Positions 50,701-63,500 of a stretch of 64,000 nt of DNA are shown here, piece after piece. A program made the position numbers and the translations under genes. Source of the stretch: Liquidambar formosana (Eukaryota > Streptophyta > Magnoliopsida > Saxifragales > Altingiaceae); assembly GCA_039720395.1 (NCBI GenBank), contig CM077828.1, forward strand, positions 26,578,717 through 26,642,716, written 5' to 3'. Within the stretch, counting starts at the first letter, position 1, and every line of letters starts with the position of its first letter. Under the pieces are notes generated by a model, which worked only from the letters and a program-made list of their open reading frames with translations, did not search any database and was not told the origin of the DNA.

Positions 50701-53700
50701 GGAAATTTGCTTATCAAAGAATTTATATGTGAGATCAATAGTTTGATAATATATTACATCGATGATGTGCACAAATTGCTTCCTCTTATAAATTGGTGGA
50801 TAGAGAGATTTTTGGAGAAAGCATGACAAGAGAAGCAAATATAATTTATGCGGTTCTTTCTCATTCCCCTGTTTGTTTAATTTGCTTGTATTGAATATAA
50901 TCGGATCTGATTCTCCTCGATCAAATTTGATTTTGTACTGTGCATAGCAAAGGTAATGATGTTGATAGCCATGTGATGATTGCTAACAAATGGTATTTGG
51001 TCAGTCACTCTTACCATTTAGGATGTTACTTCACGTTTTTCACATAATGCTATGTTTGGTACGCCGGATAAAAAAGTTGGATAAGATATGATTGTTGGAT
51101 GAAGAAAAAACCTTTAGTAGCTTTCTTTGAAATGGGAAAGACAGTGTCTTGGACAATTTTCTATCCTATTGTTATTTTTAATTGAGATAGTATCATAAGA
51201 TAAAAATATACCACTTCTCTTGATGGGTTTATTCTATCCCATATATGGAGGATATAACTATCCTGTGGATAATAATGATAGTTATATCCCTTATTTGAAC
51301 AGAGCATAAAGCACATGAAAATGATATGTTTATCCAATCCGGCGTATCCGGTATACCAAACATAGCCTAAGAGAATTAATTGGCCTGGGAAAAACCATTG
51401 TCTTCTTTTTGATCCCTTGCTAACTTGCTTGTCATATATGTAGTATTCGATATTGTTGAAATTCCCGCTTTTTTGCTAATACATATTTAATTATTTCGTG
51501 ATATGCAGTTCATATGGACAGAGTTTTGTGACAAGTACTTTTAGTGGTGAAACATTGTTCTGCATTGTTATTTGCATCGGGGGTCTAGTTCTATTCTCAC
51601 ATCTCATAGGCAACATGCAGGTATCATCTGCCCTACCATATACGTGTGTGTGTGTTTATATTTTATATTTTGTTTTTTCAACCACCTTTCCAATGGGCAT
51701 GACACCCTCTTCTCATGATTTTAGGATGGACCCTTACCTATTCATAAAATATGGTAAAACAGAATAGGAGGGCAGAGGCGGACTTGAAGCCCTTACTTCC
51801 CAGGAAAAAGAAGGAAAAAATTAAACTGGCTTAGATATGAAAATTTTATCCAACCAAGAGTTTATTGAACTTGGAATTAAAATTAAGTGACCACAAATGA
51901 GGCATACCATCCTATATTCGATAAATGAAGTTATATCAATAGAGAAAACTCAAGTATCTGTTGAAATAATTGTATATTTCTTCAGCAAGAATCTTGTGTC
52001 CTTTGTGAGGCTTTTGACATCAGAAATAAAGGAATAACAAAGAGTTCATTAATCATTATATCATGCTATGTTGAGCTTTGGAATTGCCTTCAAGCAAGAT
52101 GTTGACTGCAGACGGGAATTTTACATGGAATTTTTCTACTTCTGACCAGTAGCTTAACGTATATTGTTTACCATGGATTTTCTGAGCTTAATATGTAAGC
52201 TTGTGATATGCTTGCTTTGAATTGATAAATTTAAACACAGATTCTTATATATTCCACAGCTTGTTATGGTATAAAAGTGCCACATGGGACCTAAGACCTT
52301 TTGTGGTTTTTTATTTTAGGAACAACAGTTTTCATGTATGTCACTGTGTGATTGAAGTCGGTGAAATGGATGTGATTGTGATTTTAGATTTGTCTTTGAT
52401 ATATGTTTTATTTTAATAAATTTTTGTTTCCATGAAGAGCTTTCTGCAATCTACGACAGTTAGACTTGAAGAATGGAGGGTTAAAAAAAGAGACACAGAG
52501 GAATGGATGAGGCACCGTCAACTACCTCCAGATTTGCAAGAGCGTGTTCTCCAGTTTGTTCAATATAAATGGCTTGCCACTAGAGGAGTAGATGAAGAAT
52601 CCATTTTGCGCTCCTTACCTTTGGACCTCCGACGTGAAATTCAAAGGCATCTTTGTCTGGCCCTTGTTCGCCGTGTAAGTCTTTTTTGTGGTAACCCATA
52701 TGTCATTGGCAACTGAAATTAATGACAATGTGATTTAGACCAAGGATTATAAGTACCGCATATCTGAAATTTTTAATGCCAATTATTAAGTATTCCCTTT
52801 GTTATAATTCAATAATAATGAAAATTGTCTAAATGAGTGATGTAATTGAGCTCCGTACAAAATTAGAAGCTTCAGAGGGTAAAACTTGTCTTAGGTCACT
52901 TGTAGGATAAGATCTTGAAGCATCATTTAGTGGATGTGAATCTTAAGGCTGCATTTTGAAGCAACTTAAAGGGAAAATGACTTCTACTGGGAATTGCAGT
53001 TTACTAAACAATTTGCAGTATATCACAAGAAAAGTTTGATGTGCGGTCTGCTTGGATACACTGTCACATGAAAACTTCAAAATTTAAGTTTTTGTGTTAG
53101 AACACAGCACAACATCAGTATGGATCTATAATATATTTGAACATGTCTACTGTCATCTACATATATAAGAGGTGTGTTTTGCAAAGGTGGAGGGAGTAGA
53201 TGGATCTGACATCTAGACATACACACAGACCTAACAAGTGTAGTATGAAATTAAACACAATCTTCCCTTTCACTAATAGAGGACTCTTTTGTCAATAATT
53301 TGTTCAACCAATTTAAACTTTCAAGATGATAAGAGAATATATTTTGGAATATTAAATTTTCAATTCTATCAAAGAAACCTATTATTGATATTTTTATATG
53401 ATTTTCCAAGGATAGTTGAATCCTACTATAGTTCAGTATAACCTAGTGTACACCTTATATATGTATTGCAAGATACCAGGGTACAATACTGGAAATAAAT
53501 TGTTTGAGACATTACATTTATACTCAATTTGGGTATCAGATTGAATATTCAAATTGCTCCATGGCAGTGAGGAAACATATTGACTAATACATCTAGTATC
53601 GATCAACACTAAACTTACGTTAGTCATATTATGCCAAGAATATTTTCTCATCTAAATCCACTGGGTTGAACTGTTATTCTATTTTGCAGGTTCCTTTCTT

Positions 53701-54469
53701 CTCACAAATGGATGATCAGCTCTTAGATGCCATATGTGAACGCCTCGTCTCATCTTTGAGTACTCAAGATACCTACATTGTTCGTGAAGGTGATCCAGTG
53801 AACGAGATGCTTTTTATTATTAGAGGCCAACTGGAGAGCTCCACAACCAATGGTGGACGGTCTGGATTCTTCAACTCCATCACTCTCAGACCTGGTGACT
53901 TCTGTGGCGAAGAATTGCTGACATGGGCCTTGATGCCCATTTCAACCTTAAACCTTCCAACCTCAACTAGGACTGTCAGATCTCTCTCTGAAGTTGAGGC
54001 ATTTGCTCTTCGAGCTGATGACCTCAAGTTTGTCGCGAACCAGTTTAAGCGCCTTAATAGCAAGAAACTGCGGCAAGCTTTCAGGTACTATTCCCACCAG
54101 TGGAGGACATGGGGAGCATGCTTTATACAAGCAGCGTGGAGACGGTTCAAGAAGAAAAAGCTAGCAGAGGAATTGATGAGACAGGAGAGCTACTATTATA
54201 CGCAGACTCTAGACCGAGACAGTAACTACAACAATGAATATCCAAGTGCGGATTATGAAGATAGTGATGCTGAGAGGTCATCAATGGACAATGCAAACAA
54301 TTTCCAATATCTTGGAACTACAATTTTGGCTTCAAGATTTGCTGCAAATACTAGAAGAGGGGTGAACCAAAAGGTCAAGGTGGTTGAGCCTGCTTCCACC
54401 AGCTTAAAGATGCCCAAGCTGTTTAAGCCAGATGAACCTGATTTCTCCTCAGACCAAGAGGATAATTAA
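47788..54469 (+). CDS. CNGC16: Cyclic nucleotide-gated ion channel, group III, CNGC16-like (698 aa)
   Basis: Exons 47788-48228, 49345-49557, 49716-50029, 51509-51620, 52438-52674 and 53690-54469; all junctions are in frame. The protein is a tetrameric plasma-membrane cation channel subunit. The N-terminus M-N-N-I-R-L-Y-S-T-A-R and the phrase F-P-K-S-F-S-L-R-R are most like CNGC16. Six hydrophobic segments start near residue 45 (F-L-V-S-C-F-I-A-L-F-L-D-P-L-Y-F-Y-L-P). The pore/filter S-S-Y-G-Q-S is near 323-328, the C-linker follows (W-M-R-H-R-Q-L-P), the cyclic-nucleotide-binding signature G-D-F-C-G-E-E-L-L-T-W is near 508-518, and a calmodulin-type IQ motif F-I-Q-A-A-W-R-R-F is near 584-596. 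In Arabidopsis CNGC16 supports pollen function under heat and drought (family knowledge). Introns 3 and 4 carry a T25G14 tract and a Tourist MITE. The start choice is discussed with the uORFs. Confidence 0.95.
50061..50099. repeat. T25G14 homopolymer junction in CNGC intron 3
   Basis: Uninterrupted T run joined to an uninterrupted G run, about 30 bp after the intron 3 donor. A similar T9G14 junction lies at 54852-54874, 3' of the same gene. Confidence 0.9.
51048..51367. mobile_element. Tourist-type MITE (PIF/Harbinger) in CNGC intron 3
   Basis: The ends tgctatgtttggta and taccaaacatagcc are inverse except for the outermost base. TAA flanks both sides (51045-51047 and 51368-51370). The 320-bp length is typical. 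It lies in the intron between 50030 and 51508. Confidence 0.88.
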
Positions 54470-54980
54470 CTTGTACAAGAACCAGTTAATCATAATCACA
54501 AAATGGAGAGAGGAGCCAGTGAGAGATTAGGTAGGATGCTTAAAACTTAAAACTTCATTTACACTTGGTATACATTTTTGTTTTGTTTTGTCTTGTTTTT
54601 TTGTTTATGTCTTATGTTTTATGATTTATGTTTTTGTTATTTATTTATTTATGTTTTGTTTTTGCTTGTATAGAAACGTATGACTTTTTGTCTCTTAAAT
54701 GGGTACCATAATCTGAGACAATTTCTGAATTGAAACTTATGACCATGATAAGTGATCAACCAATGATACTTATATAGTTCTTTCATCTAATAGTTTTCCT
54801 TGTCGATCCACTTTTGTTTCGGCGTTGAATAGCATGCAAATTAATTAATTATTTTTTTTTGGGGGGGGGGGGGGTGTTGGGGGAGTGGAATTGGGCAGGG
54901 CTAGAAGCTTGGTCCACTTGACCCAAACTTAGGCCCATTGAGCCATGTCTGATGGTTTGGGTTAGCTCTTCAATACTTTA

Positions 54981-55290
54981 GGGGGCAGCTATTGCCGTCC
55001 CAAGACTTACGTTTTATTTTCCATTTATTATAAATTTCTTAAGATTTTATGAAAAATATAAAAGGTTTTTATGAAAACTAATCTCGTTGTTCACTATAAA
55101 ATATCATTTTGAATAACATTGTATACGAAAGTTTTTCCAAATCTATCGTTTAAGTAGATTTTTTGGTCATTTATAGTCTTTATTTATGTAAAAATGAAAC
55201 ACAAATATAAAATTTAAAATTTGGGCATATTTCTATTTTGACTATTTAAATTTATCAAGGTTTTATGAAAAATATAAAATTTGGGTGGAT
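54981..55290. mobile_element. Family M1 MITE, copy 3, truncated
   Basis: Starts gggggcagctattgc and carries the left-half blocks of the family (ttttatgaaaaatataaaagg, then tctatcgtttaagtaga). The right half and right terminal repeat are missing; instead a second 'aaggttttatgaaaaatataaaa' appears at about 55258, which points to rearrangement. Confidence 0.75.
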
Positions 55291-55498
55291 TTTTTTTCCC
55301 TCAAAATGAAAATATGCAATAGAATTTCGATACATTTGATATTTTTCATTAATCCATTTAAAATTTTGAACAAATAATTCAGGAAATTCATTGTAATTGG
55401 GTCAAATAATTAAAAGAAATTGAAAATTGTGGCTCTTTAACCTGGAGTGTAAATGGACCCTTCCCTCCAGGCCCACCACCACCACCTAAAAAAACAAA

Positions 55499-55894
55499 GG
55501 GAATGGCTATTGCAACCCCCCATTCTTATCACCCCACCTCCCATCCTTTAAGTTTTTAAGGTTTTATGCAAAATATAAAAGGTTTTTATGAAAACCGGCC
55601 ATGATGTACACTAGAAAACATTTTGAACAACTTTATAGAAGAAAGTTTTTCCTAAATCTATCGTTTAAGTATACTTTTTAGCCATTTATAGCCTTTATTT
55701 CATTTTTTTGCCAAAAAGTCTACCTAAACGATAAATTTTGGAAAAATTTTCTTCTGCAAAGTTGTTCAAAATGATGTTTTCTAGTAGAATATGCGATCAA
55801 TTTTTGCAAAAACCTTCTATATTTTTCATGAAATCTTAAAAACCAAAAAGAAAGGGGTAGGATTATAAGAATGGGGGTTGCAAAAACCGTTCCC
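55499..55894. mobile_element. Mutator-type foldback MITE, family M1 copy 4
   Basis: A 396-bp element starting gggaatggctattgcaa and ending ttgcaaaaaccgttccc. Perfect 9-bp target duplication aaaaacaaa at 55490-55498 and 55895-55903. It sits about 200 bp from the truncated copy. Confidence 0.95.
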
Positions 55895-56011
55895 AAAAAC
55901 AAAAAGGGCCACCATCAGTTGACAATGGGTCAGCATGTGCTGGTTAAACTGCCCACATACAAAGCCTTTTAGCCCTTTACTGCCCTTCCCCCGACCTTTT
56001 TATTTCTTTAC

Positions 56012-56226
56012 TATTATTATTATTATTATTATTATTATACTATGTCTTGTATTGATCATAAAAATATTTTCTCTAAAAAAAGAAGATAAAGATACAGGAT
56101 ACTCATTCTTACCCGATCTATTATTGGCCATTTCCTCTCAGTGCTCGGAATCAATCACAATCTGTCCTAGTGCCTTTAATTACTAGCCACAATAATTTAG
56201 TCGTGGTCTTTCCCCATCCCCCACCC

Positions 56227-56270
<44 letters not shown>

Positions 56271-56368
56271 AATTGTTTATTTCACGAGTTAAATCGTTAA
56301 TTCCCTTCTCTCTTTTGACCAATTGTTTATTTCACGAGTTAAATCGTTAATTCCTCCCTCAAATTTAA
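56012..56368. repeat. Simple repeats and a 50-bp tandem duplication
   Basis: An (ATT)n run at 56012-56039 and a (CT)n run at 56231-56268. Then a 37-bp string starting ccaattgtttatttcacgag occurs twice without a mismatch, at 56269 and 56319. Confidence 0.85.
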
Positions 56369-57310
56369 GCAAGATGTCTACCTTCATCTATCAAGCCATG
56401 TATCCAACCTTGGATAGCTCAATTGATAAAGGTAAATTTATAATTGTTTGATTAGGTGTACTGTGATGAGTTCAATTTTTCGTTAAGATAATCCAAGATT
56501 TAAGTGGGGTCGTAATAGTAGATAGTTGCATTAGTCTCCTTAGAGGTTTAGGTTCCAAGGATGAGTGCAGAAGGTATTGTTGTGAGATGTTTCTAATATT
56601 AAAAATAAAAAATAAAAAATAAAAAAATGAAGAAGAAGAAGAAGAAGAGGAGGAGGGGGAGAAAGTTAACCTAGAGTTCAAAATTTAATTTGTCGTTAAA
56701 ATAAATTAAATTAAATTAAAAACAAATAAGAACAAATTAAGTCAATTAAAAAAAATAGAGGGAAGAAAAAAACAAAAAACAAAAAGACTCACACCAAAAG
56801 AAGCTTGCGAGCAGGATTAAATTGGTGCGCATGTTAAGCACAAAAGCTTCATCTCGTAGGCCCTGTTAATAATGCCCTGCAAAAGTTGATTAGGGTAATT
56901 AATAGCCACTTTGGTGTTCCATCTCAATGCTAATTTTCGTTATGCCACATCATTTTGTAAGACATCCTTTACGCCATTGGAGAAAAATCAAGTTTGAGAC
57001 TCTTCTATTTCTTCTCTCTGATAGTAAGTTCATATGTCACCTGACGTATTTTACTTGATTCCCTCTAATAATTTGATGGGTGGTTTGAATGTCACAAGTC
57101 ACCCATCAAGTCTATAGGTTGTATTCTTTTTCCTTTTTTTTTTTCTCCTCTAATTATTATTATTTTTTTAGTATCAGTTTTAAGATACTTTGCACTTGAT
57201 TAATCTTCTTGAACACATGCAGTTTCTCCTGTCTCACATGCTAGGAGTTTCTTAGGAAAATTCTAGGGAATCCATTAGGTTTGATGATAGGATTTATTTA
57301 TTTATTTTTA

Positions 57311-57730
57311 GGGGTGATTATTGTCACCACAAAATTTCTTAAGCATCCCCCACTTATTTCAAGCTTTCAAGGTTTTATAAAAAAATATAAAAGGTTTTCA
57401 CGAAAATTGACGGTGTTATTCATTATAAAACATCATTTTAAACAATTTTGTAGAAATTTTTTTTCTCAAAACCCGTCATTTAAATGGACTTTTTGATCAT
57501 TTCTTATGAAAATATTTTGTAAAAATAAAACAAAAATTATACATACCAAAAAGTCTAGTTAAACAATAAATGTTGATAGAACTTTCTTCTATAAAGTTAT
57601 TCAAAATAATGTTTTCTTATAAACAACGGAGCTAGTTTTCATGAAACACTTTTATATTTTTCATAAAATCTTAAAAGTTTAAAATAAATAGAGGATGCTT
57701 AGAAAATTTTGTGGTGACAATAGTATACCG
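57311..57730. mobile_element. Family M1-related MITE, copy 5 (diverged subfamily)
   Basis: The ends share the inner inverted block attgtcaccacaaaat (left 57319; inverse on the right near 57709), while the outermost bases differ from the main family. Interior blocks such as 'aaggttttat' and 'aaaacatcattttaaacaa' match the other copies. The repeat tttattttta flanks it at 57301-57310 and 57731-57740. Confidence 0.85.
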
Positions 57731-57740
57731 TTTATTTTTA

Positions 57741-58628
57741 CCTTTTACGGGAACCAATCATGTGTTTCTTAGCATCTCTCGGTTTTTAATTAACATTGGC
57801 CGAAAATAAGGGCACTTAACCTCATTTCCATTTTTTCCAAAATTTAGTGCATAAGTGATAAAATGCAACGCAAAATTCAATGGACTTTGTTCAATTTGAT
57901 AGATTGCCACTTAATTTATTAGTTATTACCTCCTTGTAAGTAGGTCCAAACACTTCTCTTTCCTTACCATCTTTTCCTTTAATACTTTTTTCTTTCTCAG
58001 GCTAGGTCCCTTCGGTATACTCGGATGAGCGCATCCTGACAAAACTGTCTCATTCTATACGTACTTTTTATGAAGCAAGTGCCCATCGAAAATGGTACTC
58101 ACATTTTATTTTTTTCTGTAATTTAGAATATTACCTAATGGATAGCTTACTACTCAGTACTCACTATAGAATCGATGTCGTAAGGTTGATGCTCGAGGAA
58201 TTTAAAAAAAAAAAAAAGAAAAAAAATCAAGAAAGGAGTAATGGCCAACGAATGGAAGGAAGAGCACAGACCAAAACATATACACACCATGCCAAAAATA
58301 AAAAAGGGCAAATTGTAGAATCTCTTTTGAGATTTTTCTAAAATTCCCCTTTGACACACAACCAATGATTTCACCGCCTATGGTTAAAATGGGCTATTGG
58401 GTCCACTATATTTTGGCCAATAAGTACCATACGACGGTTACAATTTTCTTGGCAACACTTTTAAGGAATAATGTGGTAACTTATTTTCATTCATGGCAAC
58501 AATTTTAAAAAATGATTTGGTAAACCCAACTCTCCCTCTCATTCACTTGCCCCATGTAAAGACAAAGTATATATGTGGATGACACGCACGTATTATCTAC
58601 ATGTAAAAACAAAGTATATATAGAAAGT
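57741..58628. other. Intergenic, nothing recognised
   Basis: AT-rich with A-runs near 58203. No coding frame or element with clear ends. Confidence 0.45.
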
Positions 58629-58768
58629 TGTTCAAGTGCGAAATATCTTGGATTATCTTATTCGATTACGGTCATCTATGGGTGATATACGTGTATTTAC
58701 GCACGTGCGCGTATCGCTCACGGACGATTATGATCATACGAGATATCTGGGATATTCTGTACATGAGA
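58629..58768. mobile_element. Foldback MITE, copy 2 of the 19361-19494 family
   Basis: Shares attcgattacgg, then a cgta…cacgtg core, then ctcacggac and cgagatatc in the same order and spacing as 19361-19494. The two arms are inverse of each other. A TA-rich stretch follows at 58773-58803. Confidence 0.7.
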
Positions 58769-58803
58769 AAAATTATATATATATTATATTATATTATATG
58801 TTA

Positions 58804-60093
58804 TAAGATTAAAAATTGAAGTCAAGATTTTGAATTTTCAAATAACAATTCCCAATAGTGACATTGTTTTGACATTTTCAAAGAAGAAAATCATAAAAAA
58901 AGACGTAATGATCTGATGGGAATCTAATTATTTCATTTAGGTGTGGTGTTGCTCTTTGTGGCTTTCATTCTCCTCTACCTTTCTTCAACCACAATCAAAA
59001 CCAACTTTCTCTTCGTTGAAAAATACTAACCTAAATGGGAATGACTTTAATCACTATGGTTGACCTTATATATATATATTTATTTATTTTTTGCTAAATG
59101 ATAGAAAAACACACACACTCACATACATATCCACATGAAGTCAAAATCATAACCTTCGCAAACTCCCCACAATTATTAGATGGGACATACCATTAGACCT
59201 AATAGCTATTGGGTAGTTGACCTTATTTCACAATGATAACTAGTTGCGATATATATTCCTAACACCATTTTGCTCCATATATAACATACACATTACAAGG
59301 CATAGTGATATGTGATGCAAAATCAAACATGATCACAAACGTAAAGTTAATTAAAGAATCTAAACTCATTATTCTTAGAATGGTAAACCATCTTTCTTCC
59401 TACTTATGACAAGGCACAAATACGAAACAAAAGGATGGAATCATTAATGACAAAACAACAGATAGTGTCACAATTTACCCAAGTGAATCTCAACCATGCA
59501 CTCGAAATTAGAGTGTTGTCAATAACCTTATGCTCTAAATCCTAATGACACTTTTCTCGTATGTGGAGAGAGTTGAGATTCTAAACATAAATTTTAGGAT
59601 TTAGATAATTATTATATTATATATATATATATATATATTATATACTAATATATGTCAGCGTATTGATAATATCAATAGTGCGGAGACTAAGACGATAACA
59701 AAATTAAAAATATCTATTTTGTCACCTTTTTCGCAGGCTGAACACGTCGTCGTCGTCTTTCAACCTTTTTTTTTTAATATAAAAATATTAAATAAAAAAT
59801 ATATATAGAATATTCTTCGCTAGGAGACGTTGTGGATAGTGGGACTCATTTTGCTTGGGTCGTCACCTTACCCACACCTGTACTAATAATACAATCTACT
59901 TTAATCAACTTTTTCATAATCCCCATAATTTTGATGAATAATGGCATGAAAGAGAGATTAATTAACCAATAAAACGCATACCCCATGTAGATTTATACGT
60001 AGATACTCTGTATCTAGCTAAATATAGGGACGGAGGTGTTTATTGAGTGTTGACAGTCTTTTTGCAGAAGAAGGTTGAGACAATCAGCCGGCC
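58804..60093 (+). promoter_or_regulatory. Intergenic DNA and promoter side of ALDH2B
   Basis: AT-rich; a (TA)n run lies at 59616-59643. The last ~100 bp before the start codon is less AT-rich and probably the 5' UTR. No element can be placed firmly. Confidence 0.4.
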
Positions 60094-60563
60094 ATGGCAA
60101 CTCGCAGAATCTCATCGTTGCTCTCTCGTTCTTTCTCTGCTTCCTCTGCTTTCTTTGTCTCTCAAGGTGAGAATCCATAGTCACCATAAACTCTTCTTGT
60201 TCCCTTTACTCTGCTTCTGTTGTTTGTGTGTGTGTGTGTGTGTGTGGATGGATGGATGGATGGATGGATGATTTTAGAGGTTCAGAAGTTTTTGGAACGG
60301 GTAATATCTCATCTTGTCTTCTGCATGATTCTCGTTTGGCTTTGCTGGGAATTGAATTCCATCCTTTTTCTGATGGAGTAAAGTCCTCCTTTTTCTTTGG
60401 AAAGTTTTGAAATTTTGATAAATTTTAAGTGGGTCTGTGACTGATGTCTTGTAGCAATATCTGGGTAGTGACTAATTTCTCTGCACTTGATATAGCACAC
60501 ACACAAAGACATAAACACACAGATGCATCATCTCACTTTGTTTGCATCATCTGTTCTTGAATT

Positions 60564-60599
<36 letters not shown>

Positions 60600-63500
60600 G
60601 AATTGATGAATTTTGAATGGTGGGTTCTGGGTTCCTTCTTCTTTGGATGATGTCGGAGGGGGGACAACAGTAAAGATGCTTTTTGACTCAATAATTCTTT
60701 TTACCCCTTGTACAGAAAGCACCACTTAAAATCAGAAAGAACTGCAGGAATTATTGATGTACCATGTATTTTTTTATTTTTATTTTTATTTTCCTTTTCT
60801 TCTCTTTTAATTATTTTCTTAGTTTTACTTTGTTGCTCGCCTTTGTTGTTAAGAAAATGTGGGAAATGAAAAGAAATTAAAGTTTTGAAACTTGGATTAT
60901 TCGTCGTTTGGGACATGAGAAAACAAGAAAGGCCATTCAATTGAGCCAAATACAATAGAAGTTGATTTAATTAAGTTTCATATTTTCTCCAACCAAATCA
61001 AAGCACAACATAGATTAAAAATCTTGTTTTCTTTTCTTTTCCCCTGTTTTCTCAACAACCAAACAGGGGACTTCTGTTTCTTTGGAAAAATTGACTTCAT
61101 TAGTTTTCTCACCTTTTTATTCATTCATTAGAGTACTGCATTTGTCACCATGAGCATATTTTCTTATTGAGAATTAATTCAATGTTTAAACTAAAATCTC
61201 CAGGAAGGAAATCTGGCAGGGGGAGAAGCATCCACAGGTTTAGCACTGCTGCTGTACTTGAGGAACCTATCACTCCACCTGTTCAAATAAATTACACCCA
61301 GCTTCTGATTAATGGGCAATTTGTAGATGCAGCATCGGGTAATCCTATACTGCTAATACGAGAGTGTTGCTCTCATTTTGTTTCTATTTCATCAACTACT
61401 TCACAATTTGGTATTGTTTGATATTTACGAAATTAGCGAAATCATGTAATGGAACTGATGTTGGAAATCCCATTCGTTTTAGGAAAAACGTTCCCAACTT
61501 TTGATCCTCGTACTGGAGAAGAGATTGCCCAAATTGCTGAAGGAGAGGCAGAAGATGTCAACCGTGCAGTGTCTGCTGCTCGCAAGGCATTTGATGAAGG
61601 GCCATGGCCAAAGATGACCCCTTATGTTAGACCTTTATTTTCCATTTTTTGTTTCTGTTGCAATGATATGGAAATGATTTCAGATTTTTGAAATATTATG
61701 TTTTGGTTTTGTTTATATGTTTTTTGTTTCAGGAAAGATCGCGAATACTATTGCGCTTTGCTGATTTGGTTGAGAAACATAGCAATGAGCTCGCAGCTCT
61801 GGAGACGTGGAATAATGGGAAGCCTTATGAACAGGCTGCCAAAAGCGAATTACCATTGTTTGTCCGCCTATTTCACTATTATGCTGGTGTGAATCGATTC
61901 CACCCTACGTTCTTGTTATTATGTACATTTAAAATACTCTTTAATGAATGCAATTTGTTGCAATTTTTAAGGATTTTTTTTCTTCAATTTATCCAGGTTG
62001 GGCAGATAAAATCCATGGACTGACAGTTCCTGCAGATGGACCATACCACGTGCAAACATTGCATGAACCAATTGGTGTTGCAGGACAGATTATTCCATGG
62101 AACTTTCCTCTTGTCATGTTTGCTTGGAAAGTTGGGCCTGCACTAGCTTGTGGCAATACCATTGTCCTAAAGACTGCAGAGCAAACACCATTGACTGCAC
62201 TCTATGTGGCAAAACTTTTTCATGAGGTAGATTTGTGGAAGCTATTATTGTTTTGTGGTTTTAGTTCTTACTTTAATGTACAATTTTTCTTTTTTCCTTT
62301 TATATTTTATTCAAGTTGAACCAACTGGTAACTTTGTGGCAAACTAGCCATGCTTTTGAATTTGGTGCAGGCGAGGTTGGTAAGTTAAGATCCATAGTGG
62401 ATATATCTCATGAGAACTTACTATTTTAACACATCCAAATAGTTATGCTGTATTATTAAAGAGTTTATAAATGACTGTGTTCATTGTTTCTAACATTTAG
62501 TAAAAGCAGCAGTTTCCTCAAGAGCATAAATTCCTTCTTTGTTCCCTGATTAGTTTGTCTTATTTCAATGTTGACACCATAGTTTAAAAGTGTACACAAA
62601 TGATGTATCTGTTACTCTCTCTTAGGGATCATCTTGTGCTCAAATGTGTGTTCTTTGGCACAGGCTGGTCTTCCTCCAGGTGTCCTAAATATAGTTTCTG
62701 GCTTTGGACCGACTGCTGGTGCATCTCTTGCCAGTCATATGGATGTGGACAAGGTATTGTAAGAGCTTAAATTTTCAGCTTGATATCTTTTAAAAATTTT
62801 CTGAATTGCAATTTTAAACTCACTGATATCTTTTATACCCGTTTCATAATATGTAATGAGATATCTAAATAACTAAATTCATTCGATTATCAACTTGATG
62901 TAACGATACATGCATCTTTATAGAATTGTAGCCTGTCTTGCATGGCTCAGAGGGATTGGAATTGTGAAACAGCTGATTTTTTCTTGAAAAACTTACAGTA
63001 TACATTATATTGATTTAACCATTTCACTCTAATAATGCTGTCATAACTATCCTCTTTGCAAATTTGTATGAACCCGAGAGGGCTGTCTGCTCACCCTTTT
63101 ATGAATAAGGCTAGTTCCACCTTAATATTATAACCAGCAGCCTCTAGGAAACCCCTCAAGTAGGAAAATAGCTTGACCTTTTGCACCTGTATGCAGAATA
63201 GAGCTATATCTTGGCTCATTAGTTCCTGCAATGCATCATTGCTTCTTCATCTTTGTCTAAACTGTAAAACCTCATAGCTTGATGAAACTGCATATTCAAC
63301 TGAGTAGCATCGATGATCCACTTTTGATCACAACATGATGGTGAAAAATTTCAAATGCTAATCCTATCATTTAGTCATTCTTGAACATGGCCTCAATTTC
63401 TTGGAAGACTAATAGAGCACTGCCCAAATTAATTAGGCTGATATCATTATTGCAATAATAGCTTGGTGCATATCAAAATGAATTGAACCACTATTAATAT

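Noticed and set aside
60528..60725. Minus-strand frame inside ALDH2B intron 1
   Set aside because: It is driven by the (CT)n microsatellite and low-complexity flanks.
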